Shown: positions 45,076 through 57,445, counted from the stretch's first letter. The stretch: DNA of 64,000 nt from Heterocephalus glaber (GCF_000247695.1 NW_004624865.1:3231497-3295496); one strand, 5' to 3'. The notes: generated by a model from the letters alone, not told the origin. Program-made: numbers and translations.

Positions 45076-46089
45076 ACCAATCGATCAATCAGTAAAATGT
45101 GAGAATAGCTTTAGACTTAAAGATTTAGGAGGATAGAATAAAAAATCCCTGTATAGCCATAGCCAGCTTTCCCTTATGATTAGCACTGCCTATTCACTTT
45201 CTACATTACTCACAATTGTGATTGAAAATGGACGTCTTGTATAGACTTAAGTCCAGGTTCATTCAGATCTCTTTAGATTTGACCTGTTTACTTTTCCTTC
45301 CCTAGATCTCACCCAAGCAGACACATCACGGTTCCTTGTCTTTCTCCTCGGGCTCATCCCAGCTATGGCACCGTCTCAAACTTCCTCTATTTCTGATAAC
45401 CTAGACAGTTTTGAGGAGTCTTGGTCAGGCATCTTGCAAAACGTCCCTCATGCAGGATTGTCTGACATTTTAAGCCAGAAAAATGAAAATATGAAAATTG
45501 AAATACTATTAGATTAAAATATAAATGATAAGCAAAGTTTAAATAATAGATGTAAATTAAGGAATTGGGAAGAGAGGCAGCTTGGTTTATCGCAATACCA
45601 TCTTTAATGTTTTGGTCAGTGATTCTTTCTGTTGGTACTTGTGTGTTTTTGACATACACACAGCTTGTGGTCTCTTTTATTTTTGGAGTCCTTTTTCACT
45701 TGCTCATTCTATAATGTGCTCCAGTTTCATCACGTATATATGTTTTCTGTTGGTGAGTCAATATGAACCACATGTATACAGTATCTTCATTTCTAGGCGT
45801 AACCATCTACGTTCATGTAACCCTGAGTTTTTATGGCTGTTGGCAACTAGAGTCCAGTGTGACATGAATGAGTTTAACATTCTCCTCTTGCTTGTCTGTA
45901 ACCTTGCACTCAGACAGGAGAGAAATGGGCTTTCACCATGTCTCCCATCCACCTAATTAATTTTTTATCAGGTACAATACAGATGGATGACAGAGTTCCT
46001 TTGCTTTCATTTTTATGGGCTCCATTCATTTCCACAGCTAGCTGATTTTGTCAGAGCTGGAATTCTGCATCTGGCCCTCATCCTCCCAA
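45076..46089. other. unique or unclassified sequence
   Basis: The T-rich part 45660-46090 may be older L1 but I cannot match it. A 124-codon frame at 45582-45956 has an antisense frame opposite and no domain. Confidence 0.35.
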
Positions 46090-46625
46090 ACATACTTTGT
46101 TTCAGTTGCTGTGCATTACAATTCACTCCTTCTGCTGTAAATTTTCATATGTTTTGAAAAATGCATGGTATCATTTATGTACCTTTAGCACATCATGCAG
46201 AATTATCTTAACACCTAAAAATATCTTCTGTGTTTTACCTGTCGATCCTTCAGAACCATTGGTGTTTTAAAATTATCCTTTTCCTAAATTGTGCATAAAC
46301 AAAACCATTTACATTAGGCAGTCCTTTGAAGTTAGATTTTTTTTTCATTTAGCAATATTCATTTAAGACTCATCTATATTTTTACACAGCTTAGTATAGT
46401 TTATTATCTTATAGCTTAGTAGTATCTGTCTACATGAACTATTGTTTATCTGTTCTCCTGTTGAACGACATTTTTGTTACTTCTGGTGTTTAAGAATTAT
46501 TAATAAAGCTGCTATCCAACTTCATATGTAGGTTTTTGTGCAAGGGAAGTTTTCCAATCAGTTGAGTAAAGAAATACCAAAGGATGATATTCCTTTATCA
46601 TATGGTAAAACTGTGTTTATCATTA
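46090..46625 (-). mobile_element. old L1M 3' region, antisense
   Basis: The plus strand tracks the reverse complement of an L1M element over about 530 bp. Blocks include tttagcacatcatgcagaattatcttaacacc, ccttcagaaccattgg, cattaggcagtcctttgaag, tattcatttaagactcatc, ctgttgaacgacattt, aataaagctgctatcc, taggtttttgtgcaaggg and gagtaaagaaataccaaagg. Confidence 0.8.
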
Positions 46626-46679
46626 GGAAGACCAGGACAAACTCTCTTCACTAATAACCTCGATGAATGGAAACATGAT

Positions 46680-46885
46680 CTGCCATAATATGAGCTAAGA
46701 TCAACAATAACAAGAATGAAAACCAGGTTAGGGGAATTAGAGGAGGAGGGGAGGAGAGGGTAAGAGGGGGATGAAAAAGAAATAAGCTGTAGTATGTACA
46801 TGTACCCACTCCCCGGGATGACTGTAAACTTTATGTACTGCAAATATGTACCAATAAAGTAAAGGATAAATGAATAAATAAGTGG
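46680..46885 (+). mobile_element. LINE-1 3' UTR, sense
   Basis: A purine-rich tract (46735-46790) leads to gtatgtacatgtacccactcc and the terminus aatatgtaccaataaagtaaagg with an A-rich tail. The 5' limit may extend back to about 46626. Confidence 0.7.
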
Positions 46886-47086
46886 GTGGGCCATATTGTA
46901 TTTCTGCTATCAATATCTGGCTTGCCAATCATAACAAATCCTATATTCAGTATTTCTCCTTTAAAGCACTGATGAACTTAGAGGACTTATCTGATTCTCA
47001 AGACTATCTTAAACATTACGAGAGGCCTCACATTGCTGGACTCAAGGCACCAAATGTCTATGGTGTCCTTGGTCATCCCCGCTGTC

Positions 47087-47861
47087 AAAGCATCCTCTAT
47101 TTACACTTTCAGTTTCTCACACCAGAGAAACTATTTGGTATTTATACATGTGTGTCTTATTTATTTCACTTAAGAGTACTGTCTCAATGTGCATCCACTT
47201 AGCTGTAAATGTCTCTAATTTCTCATTTTTTATGGCTGAGTAGTACTCCATTTTATTAAAAAACCACATTTATCCAGTCTCCAGTTGATGGGCATTTGGG
47301 CTGTTTCCCTAGGTAATGTGAAATAGGAAGAAAAGGGGCAAAGGGGAAGGAAGTGGGAGGGCTAGGGGAAAGGATAGAAGGGAATGGGATTAATATGAGA
47401 AAGTGGAAAAATAGGAGCAAAATCTTTGTAAATAGGAAGGAATGGAGGGGTTGAAGAGGGGGATGGGCAAGGGTGAAAAATAAGAACCGAGAGATTATGT
47501 AAAGATGCAAATTTCCAATGATGAATGTCATTATATTGTATACCTAAAATGTACCAATGATTAGAATGAATAATCGATAATGCAAAATAGGAAGAAAAGG
47601 TCCAAAGGGGTAGGGGTAGTGGGAGGGGCAGGGGAAAGGAAAGAAGGGAAAGGAAAAATGATGAGAAATGGAAAAAATGGAAACAAAGTCTTTGTAAATA
47701 GGGAAGGGTGGAGGGGGTGAAGGGAGGGCTAGGAATGGGGAAAAAATAAGAACCAAGATGCATCATGTAAAGGTACAGTTCCCAATGAGAAATATAATAG
47801 TGTTGTATACCTACAATGTACCAATAAAAGAATTTAACAACAACAAAGAAAGCATCCTCTA
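47087..47861 (+). mobile_element. composite twin-primed LINE-1 with two 3' UTRs inside one target duplication
   Basis: Exact 13-bp copies of aaagcatcctcta lie at 47087-47099 and 47849-47861. Inside, 47100-47310 is L1 in the minus orientation, equivalent to 28463-28685. From 47311 to about 47572 comes a sense 3' UTR ending gtaccaatgattagaatgaat. From about 47573 to 47848 comes a second sense 3' UTR ending gtaccaataaaagaatttaac. Both sense copies begin at the same L1 point (aataggaagaaaagg) and differ noticeably from each other. The first ends like the 28-kb copy and the second like the 33-kb copy. Confidence 0.85.
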
Positions 47862-48383
47862 AACACCTTCAAGGAAAGGAGAAGTGTACTGCCCCAAGAT
47901 AAAATATTTGACCCCTACAGAAAGTTAACCTTTAAAATCTTATGCCATTATAATTTTTAAAGGATACAAAATGTATTCATCAATGTTTAAAAGAGCGCAG
48001 AGTTATCTTAAAGGTTAAAATCCAACATAAAGCTAATCACAACTATACATGTTAGGACTATAAATATTTTCCCCGTTACGCATTCTCTTTTTTTTGTAGT
48101 TATTATGTAGTACTCTTTTAAGAGAAAAACAACACTCCTTAAAAATGCTGTAATAATGGAATGACTGTTCAATTACCACGTTATAGTGTGTAGATTGTGC
48201 AAAGCTTTTACTATGCGAGAGATCTTCATATTCCTTAGACACACTTCTATTCCTTTTCTGAATCAGGGCCAAGGTTCTCCTTACAGTTTCTTTGATTGAA
48301 ATGAGTGACAAGACAGAATAAGAGATGAGGAATGACAGAAAACACCAGAAGGTTCCTTCTCACCCACGTCCCAGGTTCTGCGA
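47862..48383. other. unique sequence
   Basis: No repeat or gene was recognised. Confidence 0.4.
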
Positions 48384-48422
<39 letters not shown>

Positions 48423-48446
48423 GGCGTGTGTGCCCCCCTGCTCGCG
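48384..48446 (+). repeat. (TG)n microsatellite with CG-containing ends
   Basis: About 17 TG units (to 48420) are flanked by gcgag/gcgtg on the left and cgggcgtg ... tgctcgcgtg on the right. The alternating purine/pyrimidine tract with CG steps is a classic Z-DNA-prone sequence. Confidence 0.92.
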
Positions 48447-49157
48447 TGTGTGTTTCCAAATGGATTCTTCAAGGATAGCAGACCATCTCCAGGGATAACA
48501 CTTTTCCTTCTCCAACTGTTTCCGAGTCTCCAATTTTCATTTACAACCCTGCGCCTTTCTATCTAAGATACACATTTTCCTCGCCTTGCATTTCAGAGGG
48601 AAGAAAGGAGCAAGACTGATACAATGCTTCTTGAGAGGAGAAGGCTCTTTAGAACTGTTTTAACTGCTTCTAAGACAGGTGATTTTAGCATAAGATTTCT
48701 TTCCTGGCAACTGTTCCTAGTGGATTCTGAATGTGAAGAGGATTTCATAGAATATCATATTCTGGCTATTTTTCCATCCACTGATGAAAACTAGTTGGAT
48801 ACATTTTCAAGAGCAAACTAATATCTGCAGGGCTGGCTGGAGCCATTTGCAGTTAGGTGAGGAAAGGCATGTACTTTTGTGCTGGGCAGATCTCAGTCTC
48901 AAGTTCCCCTCTTTGGTTCTTTCGAGCTCTATGATGTTGCAGAAATAATTCAGATTCCAGCCTCAGTTTCTTTATCTTAAAATGATGATTCTTACTGGGT
49001 TATTGAAAACAATTAAATACATATGATTCTTAATACCCTTGCAAGTTAGTTTAATATTACTGATATATTTCCAAGGCCTGACATTAGAAGTTAGAGGTAA
49101 CCTCAGTCAATATCCAACCAAACAGCTAACTTGCTGTTCTTTAGGAAATTAGCTTTT
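48447..49157. other. unique sequence
   Basis: No element was recognised. Confidence 0.4.
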
Positions 49158-49645
49158 CTTATTTATTAGCACGTGTTTGCAATACATAATGATTACATTC
49201 AGTGTGGCAAGTTGGCACATGGACACAGCATGTCTTAATCAGTTTTACATCCCCTTTCCCTCCTCTCCCTTCCCCTTCCATCGCTAGATCCCCTTCCCAT
49301 GTGCAAAAGATCTATCTCCCTGTTTCCTATCATCTATTTTCATCTTGCTTTTTAATTGATTTGGGTTTCTTATACAAGCAAAATCATGCAATATTTAAGC
49401 TTTTGTGTCTTATTTCCTTTTACTTAACATTGTGGTCTCAAAGTGAATCCATTTTCCTAAACATGACTCAAGTTTATCCTTCTTTATGGCAGAGTAATAC
49501 TCCATTGTGTGTACATACCACATTTCCTTTATCCAGTCATCTGTTGATGGCCACATAGACCTCCTCCAAGATTTAACACTATGACTTGTGCTGCAATAAA
49601 CATAGGTGTGCATGGAGCACTGAAATATGACATCTTTAGGTTTTC
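49158..49645 (-). mobile_element. LINE-1 3' end, antisense
   Basis: On the plus strand it reads gtttgcaatacataatgattac, then a pyrimidine tract (49248-49330), then ggtttcttatacaagc. The inverted ORF2 end follows (ttatggcagagtaatactcc, atccagtcatctgttgatgg, gtgctgcaataaacataggtg). The pieces are collinear. Its 3' end resembles the 8.3-kb copy rather than the 28-kb copy. Confidence 0.85.
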
Positions 49646-50329
49646 TGGAGAAAGTTGTTCTTATCCAATGTAGTTTGTCTGTAATCAGGGAATTTTATTA
49701 AATGAGTTTCAATATATGCAGATTACATCTTTACTTACCTTCTTTTTAGGGAGGAGAAGCTGTTACTATTTCCTCTCTTGACTTTTCCAAATAAATAAGA
49801 AGAAGTCTATGACAGTCAGGACAGCAATATTAGGAGCACAAACCCTTCACAGCTCAATCCGGAGGCAGCCAGAAATGGTTTTCCTATAAAAGCTCTGAAA
49901 ATATTCAGACAAGTTTGAAAATTAAACGAGGCACTTCCTCCAAGCCACTTAATTGCGTCTCAGAAAAGCAGCATAAAGAAAGTGTTATTGGTGGCCACGA
50001 GGGGGGTGAGGTGGCTGGGAAAGGTGTTTTTCCCTAAGTGGGGCACTCCTAGCCTGGATGGTCCTCACACACATGGGTATTGAACCCTGTAGACCAGGAT
50101 TTGGACACGAGCACCGGTGCTTATACAATCCTCTGGGGTTTGGAGGTAGAAGACAGAAAGTGAGTAAATCCAGAAGATTTGGGAGACTAGCTGGGAAAGA
50201 TAAATACTGGAAAGAGCTCACATATTAATTGGCTACTTGCAAAATTCTGTAAAAATGAAAGGCGATATTAATTGAGAAAAAGTATCCGATGACCCTATCA
50301 GGCTTTTTTACAATTTGAATCCTACACTG
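49646..50329. other. unique sequence
   Basis: No element or coding frame was recognised. Confidence 0.4.
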
Positions 50330-50455
50330 AGGCTGAGAGGTATGCAACACCATCATTTCAAGATGAGGAAGTTGAATCTCTGAGTAGGTAATTACTGCAC
50401 TGAGCTGGTATACAGCAGAACTAAGAAAAGAGTCTAAGTTTTCTTACTTTGAATT
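50330..50455 (+). repeat. MIR SINE fragment
   Basis: The order accatcatttcaagatgaggaagttgaatctctgag ... gagctggtatacagcagaac matches the MIR core and 3' half. Confidence 0.55.
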
Positions 50456-52589
50456 CAACATCATTCCCAAAACATTAGGATAGAAAGGACAAACCTTTGC
50501 CGCCGAGTGACTTTTCGATCCTGTATGTTTGACTCTAAAATGTTCACCTCCCTTTCTTACCATCGTGACATTACCCAAGGGCTTATTTGCAGAGTGAGAG
50601 CAGAGTTCAGGGAACCCAGGGGAAAGCTAAGACCTCCATCCCAGCTGGGAACTGGTCAGTAGCTAGGGGTGGTTACAGCCTCTACGTCCAGAGTGGAAAG
50701 GAAAAGGAGGCAAAGTTACAGAGCCCCAGAGTTGGAGCCTGGAGAGGATGCTGTGAATGAGTTGATCTGTCCTAACAGGGTGGAAAGAAGAGACTGTTAG
50801 TTGGAGAAGTCAGGAGAGAATATTCAGCTCACATAACCTCACTGCAATGCATTCAGTGGCCTGGTCTAAAAATATGAGCCTAGCTTCATTTTGCTCGATT
50901 CCTGATTCTCCATCTATTACCTGTGAAATCACCACTGAATTCACAGCATCTGTCTCTTGTTTCATGAGCACTTTATACAGTGTATGTGAAGACGCTCTGG
51001 TTCCTATTCCACCCAGGGAGGATGACAAGCTGAGGGACTCTACTCTGAGCAAGTATGCGGGAAACAAACTTGGGAAACATCTGAGAAGTGTGACAGTGAT
51101 TATCTGGAAGAATTAGAAAAATTTATGGCTGCTTTTGCTATCTGTGAAAGGCAAGAGAATTACAAGAGAGGGTAGAAAATGTTCCAAATGTGTCAGAGGG
51201 CTTTGCCTGGGGATCCCACTAGGGGTGGAAAAGCTAAGATTCCTCTCTTCCTAAGCGTAACTTGACGATAAGGTGACCATGTATTAGGGCTGTGCAGACA
51301 AGGCCAGAAGTAAACATTTCAGAGGTAGAAATGGGATCTGGTTCAAGAATAGCACAAGGAAATTAATTCAGTGGGATGGTTTAGGCACTGGTTCCAGGAA
51401 TTCAGGGGATGAAGGAGGAATCTTGTATTTATTGAACATTCCAGAGAGTAGCTATAGGTCCTGGGTTATGCTACTGGGCTCAGATTACATATGGTCTTCT
51501 ACAGGTGACCTCTTCTGATCAGATAGGTTGCATATGCCACAGAACGGTGTGTGTATCCCCTGAGTGGTTAATTTCATCTCCCCAGATTGCTATCCTTCAT
51601 CCTCACTCAACTTCACCTCGTTCTCTTCAGCCGGGTCTGAGTGACCTCTCTATCCTGCAAACTGGGTCTCATTATGGGCCCGCTAATAAATAGCAAAGTC
51701 ACCTGGGATTCAGCTATTTTGCCTCTGAGTCCAGCATTCGTTGTATCTCTAGAGTCTTATTTTGACCTTAAATTCTGAGTGTGTACATTCAAGATTTATT
51801 TGAAAATTAATTTAATGGTGCCCCCAAAACTCCAAGAGAAATCAGAAGTTTCTTTTCCATCTGAATACTTAAAAGTTCCATGCCTGCTCATGTGGAAATA
51901 GACAACTGGAAGGTAATTTGACTACTCAGATTTAAATTTTTTTTTCATTTTAGTTGTTTTTGTTTCTCAATCTTGTTTTTTGCAGCTATGGATAAATATG
52001 GCATTCTGGTCCCCTTCAATTTCAAAAGAAACCTAAGAATTTCCTGGTAGGTTGATCTTTGTGCATCAGTCTCTTAGAAATATAGAAATAATTGTCATGC
52101 GTCTTCAGTTTGCACACAATATAAAAATGAAAACATGAGAAGTTTATATTTGAATTATGTTTGGATTCTTCCAGTAACTTGGTTTAGGCAATACCTTTCT
52201 GGAACAGGATAGGAAATTTAAAGAAAATAGAACCACTGCTCATAGGTGGGTAATTAACACAGTCTAAATACCAGCTGTACAATAGCTAAGTTATCTGGAC
52301 AATTCAGGAGAAATATATCTGTCCAGATATTTTATTCATGAAGGGAACAGTCCATCATCAAAATGCATAACCAGATATGAAAATGTGTTCTTAATTCAGA
52401 CAAAATAAATTGTTAATCTAGCAGTACAACTAAATATCTAAAGTGAAGCAAACCATAGTCTACTGATTCAACACATGCAGGTGGGTGGATTGTGTGGCAT
52501 GATGAGGATCTACAAAGGGTGGGGATATTCTGTTTCTAGAAGTCACAGAGAGGGCTGAGAAGCCATTAGAATTTAAATCTCTGCAAACA
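50456..52589. other. unique sequence
   Basis: Sense and antisense frames at 50810-51116 mirror each other and carry no domain. At 51420-51480 a short MIR/L2-like phrase is possible. No gene was recognised. Confidence 0.35.
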
Positions 52590-52640
52590 AGAACAATCTG
52601 GGAGTTGTTAAAAGCAGATCCAACTGCCTCGGGAGTAGTG
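52590..52640 (+). repeat. MER5-like trace
   Basis: The phrase acaatctgggagttgttaaaagcagatcc matches the inner MER5 pattern (cctgggagcttgttaaaaatgcagattcc). Confidence 0.35.
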
Positions 52641-53728
52641 AGTTCCCTGTCACAGGAAGAATTAAAACACAACTCATGTACATCTCTCTCCATCATTTAT
52701 GCAGTTTTAGTTTTGGAGACAGAAGATGAGGTGTTGCTAACAGAATACATTAGTTGCTGTTCATTTTCTTCCTCTCTGTGTTCCAATTAAATGATTAAAC
52801 TCTTGCACATTAACAAGCAAAGGGCTTTTCAGAATTTTTTTTTAAGTCTGCACACAGAAGAAACCAATTCAACTGTACTGAGAGTGGGAAGGAAACAGAC
52901 GTGATGATCTCATTGTTGTACTTCTAGGAAAGATGAGTCATGAAGTCTGCTTAAATTCAGGGTAGCTGGAGGGAAGCCGGACATCAGCGATGCTTTCTTC
53001 CTCTTTAATAGGGACCAGAGTCTCAAGTTTCTTTTAAAATAAAGGGGAGGAAAGCTCTTAGACATTGGCCCAGATCAAGACAACTTTACTAGAATGTTCT
53101 GGAAAATATGAATAAGTCTGGTGCAACTTGAAATTAATTAAATTGAGTGTATGGTGTTGGGTGGGCGGCAGGGATGTTATAAATCATCCAAATCCTCAGG
53201 CTCCAGCCAGCCTCCCTGAGTTCAATTGCAAATTCCCTTCGATTTCCAGGCAAGAACAAAGAAACAGGTGAGAGCAGTGCAGGTTGAGAGGGTCAGAAAC
53301 GAGCCAGAGGTGTTCGCAGCTGCATCGCCCTACAAGGACCCTGGGTAGAAGTCTATGCTCTCCCTAGGAGAATCTGTTTGCCGGTTGGATGTACAGTATG
53401 GCAGCCACGCTCTTGGATACTTCTCACCTTCTCTATTGCCCAAACTACGTGGTGTGCTTCACAATCCCACAAACTGGCATTAGGTAAAAGTCTCCTATGG
53501 ATCAGGCACCAGGAAGCAGACTTATGGATGTAAAAATCGCCAGGCTGCTTAAGTACTATCCAGAAGGAGCAATACAAACTTTAATCTCAGCAAATTGTGG
53601 GTGTATGTTTTTACCTGTTAGGGGTTCCCTGAAGAGTAGACTCTGTGATGTGCCTCTGTTTGGTAGCCCTCAGAACATCCTTTGCCTTCTGGGTTGTCTA
53701 TCAAAAGCATTTAAAAATACAGGAAATG
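52641..53728. other. unique sequence with regulatory-looking motifs and a possible microexon
   Basis: An AP-1-like TGAGTCA lies at 52934-52940 and a TATAAAT at 53178-53184. At 53250-53267 an 18-nt segment lies between a good acceptor (cccttcgatttccag) and a strong donor (aacag|gtgagag). It could be a microexon, or the end of a first exon started by the TATA-like motif. None of this is demonstrated. Confidence 0.25.
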
Positions 53729-54265
53729 TGATCATAAAATAAAATACACTGTGTGTTTAAATTAAAATTTTTTACAGTAAATGATATATTGCCATGAATC
53801 CCCCTCGCTTCCAGCACACTCATCCCATCATCCTCACCACTTTCTGCAGTGGCTCTGGTGTCCTCTTTCCTGAGGGTCTTTAGCTGTGCTGTCTTGGCTG
53901 CCTCTATGTCTTGCATGGATCCAACATATTTCCCTTTCATGGTCATTGTGACTTTGGGGAAAAGCCAGGAGTCTCATGATACCAGATCCAGTGACTAAGG
54001 TGGATGAGGACACAGCACTGGGTTTTTATAAGCCTGCTTTTCCATTGGATGGCGCTCAGCGGCAGCAGTCACTGTGGTTTTTTATCACATCCGGTAAAGA
54101 CACTAAGGAAAGAGGACTCCAGAGCTGCCTCATAAAGTAAAAAGAAGGATTGGAGGACTATGTTCAAAGTACAGAGGAGAATTTTGACGGGATTAATGGC
54201 AAGATGTCTTCTACTGTAATAAATTTTAAAAATTCAAACATTCACCATATTTTCTGATCACTTCA
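53729..54265. mobile_element. inverted-repeat (foldback) mariner element, copy B
   Basis: It has the same architecture as 6541-7080. The left arm (about 53729-53880), read on the minus strand, and the right arm (about 54096-54265), read on the plus strand, are both mariner 3' ends with the same terminal repeat. The centre on the minus strand encodes the block before and after the third catalytic aspartate. A short frame there (ending 53946) reads MTMKGKYVGSMQDIEAA, then LKTLRKED, typical of mariner transposase near its C-terminus. Copies A and B differ at many positions and share no flanks, so they are separate insertions. No functional transposase is encoded. Confidence 0.8.
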
Positions 54266-54424
54266 TGTATGCTAGCTCCAGCCACATGGGAAAGGGACAA
54301 CAAATGGAACAATTAAAATACAGATCCAAAACCCTAAGGAAAAAAGAGGCTAAGGAAAGAAATACATGGGATAAAGGCTTTGAATAAAAGCTTTGAAAAG
54401 CTTCCACACGTGCTGGAAAATTAC
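54266..54424. other. unique spacer
   Basis: Short AT-rich spacer between the mariner element and the LTR. Nothing was recognised. Confidence 0.3.
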
Positions 54425-54760
54425 TTGATCAATTTTGGCTGCTGTAACTATAGCATACATGATGTGGCCCAAGCAGTACAAATTCATTTCTCAAGGCAAT
54501 GGAGGCTGGAGCATCCAAGAACAAGAAAACACAGTGTCCAGTGGAGGTCTCCGTCCTGGTCTGTAGGTGGCCACCTTGTTGCATTCTCACATGGCAGAGC
54601 GAATGGAGAGGATGAGGATGCTAACCACACTCTTGAATGCTCCACTCTCATGATCTAAGGGTCTCTCCCAAAGCCCTTTGTTTTGAAGATTATCACATTG
54701 CAGGTTAGGATTTCCGCATCTGAGTCTGAGAAGAGGGGCACAAACATTGAGCACACAGAG
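54425..54760 (-). mobile_element. MLT1-type MaLR LTR, antisense
   Basis: The order ttttggctgctgtaactatagc ... atttctcaaggcaatggaggctgg ... cattctcacatggcagagcg ... tctcatgatctaaggg ... cattgcaggttaggatttccgc is the reverse complement of an MLT1 LTR. Confidence 0.75.
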
Positions 54761-57289
54761 GGTATCTAGAAGAGCATGTGGATGCAGAAAATAGAAACAG
54801 GCTATGGAGCATGATGTTTGTGTGAGATGCATTGCTCTGCACATTTGTCCGAGACTACTGAACCCTCCGACACAGTTGTATGTTTTTAAATAAATGTTAC
54901 TTTCTATAAGTTAAAAATAAGTAATACCAACATGCTATTGGCAAAAATTTCATTAAAGACAAACCTTGTGTTTTGAAAGCACTGAATTATTAGAAGGCTA
55001 GGGAGCCAGAACAAGTCTCAGTTAACTTCTCTAACTAAAATATGTTAAAAAGTAGTGAATATATTTTATCTGGACACTGTTTATGTGAACACAAGTGTTC
55101 ATTTCAAAGTAATGTCCAGCATGTAGAATGCCAAGATAGGTTCTACTTAACAGTAGTAACCACTCTATAACTCTTACACATTAGAAAGCTTTCTCTTATA
55201 AACAATCTTCTAGTATTGCAATGGAATGATTAGTGTGATCACATTTGTTTTTCAAGTGGGCAGTTTGAAGTCAACCCAAGACACATTTGGCAGAAAGAGA
55301 AACTGTAATGCAGGACACAGCTCTATAGCGACCCCCCCCCCTTTCTTTTATTGTTAAACCTTATATGGCCAGGAAGAAACAAGGAAGGGTAGCATCACTG
55401 TAGCACATTGTTTGTCCTTTCTCCATAAATCACTGTATATTCAAGGTCTCTGTGGACCATCTACCTGAGCAGAACATAGAGAGACTCTATACTCAGTGGC
55501 TGAATTGATTAAGAGGTTAGATGTCACCAAGGAGATAGGATAAAGGAATGCAGAATGCAAAATCCCTATACTAAATTGAAAATGTGTGAGTTTTTGAAAA
55601 TTTGATGTATAGAAACTACAATAAATCTGCATATTTAATCACTGTAAGCATTTCTGTGATAAAAGCTAAGAAGTTTCCAATATCATGTTCGGGGAGCTAG
55701 TTCTTTTCTCAGAAGAAATTTAAACAAAAACTATCAGCATCACCACCCAACAGGATTTTGTGCCATATTAGTGTGACATTTCTCCTCTGGAATCACAATG
55801 TATGAGTTTCCAAGGGACCAGCATATTTTCTATGTTGGATGCTGCAGTGGTTCCCTCAAAAAGGAATTTTAGAAAATGCATCTTGGAGAAAATAGTGGGT
55901 CTTACATCAGCAGGGAAGCAGGAGTCTGAAGTTACTCAGGACCCCTGCTCCCACCTGCGGCAAGACGACAGCTCTTCTGGCTTCGAGGTGAACCAGAACT
56001 TCACCAGTTTTGTGACACATAACACAGGAAAGGCTATTGCTAGTGCTGTGCAAAGAGGATGGAAAAACAGTGAAAATGCTACATTCTGTTGCTTCCACAG
56101 AGAAGCTGGAACAGGTGGTATTTGAGATATCTAGACACAGAGACTGCTATCTATTTCCATTATATTCTCATGCTATTTTTTTGTTTTGCAAAAGAATGTT
56201 TTTGAATTTAACACTTTAATTTTTTGTATGTAGACCTCTTATTAAATTCTTTCTTATGAGCTCATGCTGTTATTTAATTCTGGTTTTTTTAGTTATGCAA
56301 TCTTATCATCTGAAAATAAGGATCATTTTGGCAGTCACTCCCCAGTGTTTATTCCTGTTATTTCTGCATCTTCACTGGCTGTGTGGAAGGTTAGAAAAAA
56401 TAATGAGTTTTTAAGTTGTTTTGAGAAGAATGAATTTGACAACTGAGAAAAGAGTGAGCGCAAAGAGCAAAAACTCGATTGGATTTTTCTGAGTGTGGAA
56501 CATGGTAATTTGTAGGAGCAGAATGATGTTTATATGTTTTATAAAGGAAAGGATATTTGAGTGAAATACTGGGCTTGCATTTAACCATTTGAAATAACTG
56601 AGAATTCAAAATGAGGTTTAACAAAAATGATTAAACTATTTCCTATTTTTGAAATAAGATAAAAAATATTTCCGTGGCTGTGGGTAATATAGGCTTTCAT
56701 AGACAAGAACAAAAAAGGCACTTACTGTAGAGAAAGGGGCAAAATTAATTGCTTGAGCTAAATAATTCTGTTTACTTACAGATTCCAGGCAGAGAGTGAA
56801 AAGCCCCAAATTAGAAAAAGTCCTTACACATTTTTTTCAGTTATTTCTAGATGCTTATGGACATTCATAATGTAAATAACAATATTTTAAACCTTTAGTT
56901 ATTTGCTGATTTGCATGCTAATTGTCTTTAAACGTTAAATTTGTCTGTAGCAACCTTGATAGAGTCCCATTAATGACTATAACTTATCTGTAGAATCTGC
57001 TTTAAAAATTTTTGTCTGTGTTCAATTATATCATCTGTGAATAAAAAACATTCTGCTTAAACTTTTATTATCCTAACCCATTTATTGCTGTTCTTTTCTT
57101 TTTCTCTTTTTACTGAAAGAGCTACTGATTTCTAGTACAAAGAGAATAGGAGACATACAATGCCATAATTCTGTAGTTCCTGAGCTCAGTTTGCAAACTA
57201 ACATGAATTCTTTACTGTTGATTGTGGGACCCATGCTATTAAGTTTTATCAAGTCCAGCTTATGTTGCCCTATTTCCACATTTTTAGGA
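54761..57289. other. mostly unique sequence
   Basis: A C10 homopolymer lies near 55331-55341. A 107-codon plus-strand frame (55802-56125) is open but unrecognised and lacks convincing splice borders. 56200-57060 is AT-rich. No repeat was identified. Confidence 0.35.
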
Positions 57290-57445
57290 GTTTATTTTTT
57301 CAAAAAATAGCTACTGAACTCTGTCAAATTCTTTTTCAACCTCCACTGAGATCATCACAATAAATTTTTTCTTTTAATCTGTCAGTGCACTAACTTAATG
57401 GATTTTTGAATGTTTACTGAAAGCTCCATTACTGAGATATACAAT
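57290..57445 (-). mobile_element. L1 ORF2 internal fragment, antisense
   Basis: The phrase actctgtcaaattctttttcaacctccactgagatcatcac ... ttaatctgtcagtgc ... ttaatggatttttgaatg is the reverse complement of the ORF2 reverse-transcriptase region. A T14 run follows at about 57462. Confidence 0.7.

Noticed and set aside
53701..53946. Possible domesticated mariner transposase gene
   Set aside because: It is only the C-terminal third of a transposase inside an inverted non-coding element. The catalytic region is incomplete and the frame runs out into the terminal repeat.
55802..56125. 107-codon plus-strand frame with protein-like composition
   Set aside because: No recognised family. The borders lack a convincing acceptor, and the frame may be chance in unique DNA.
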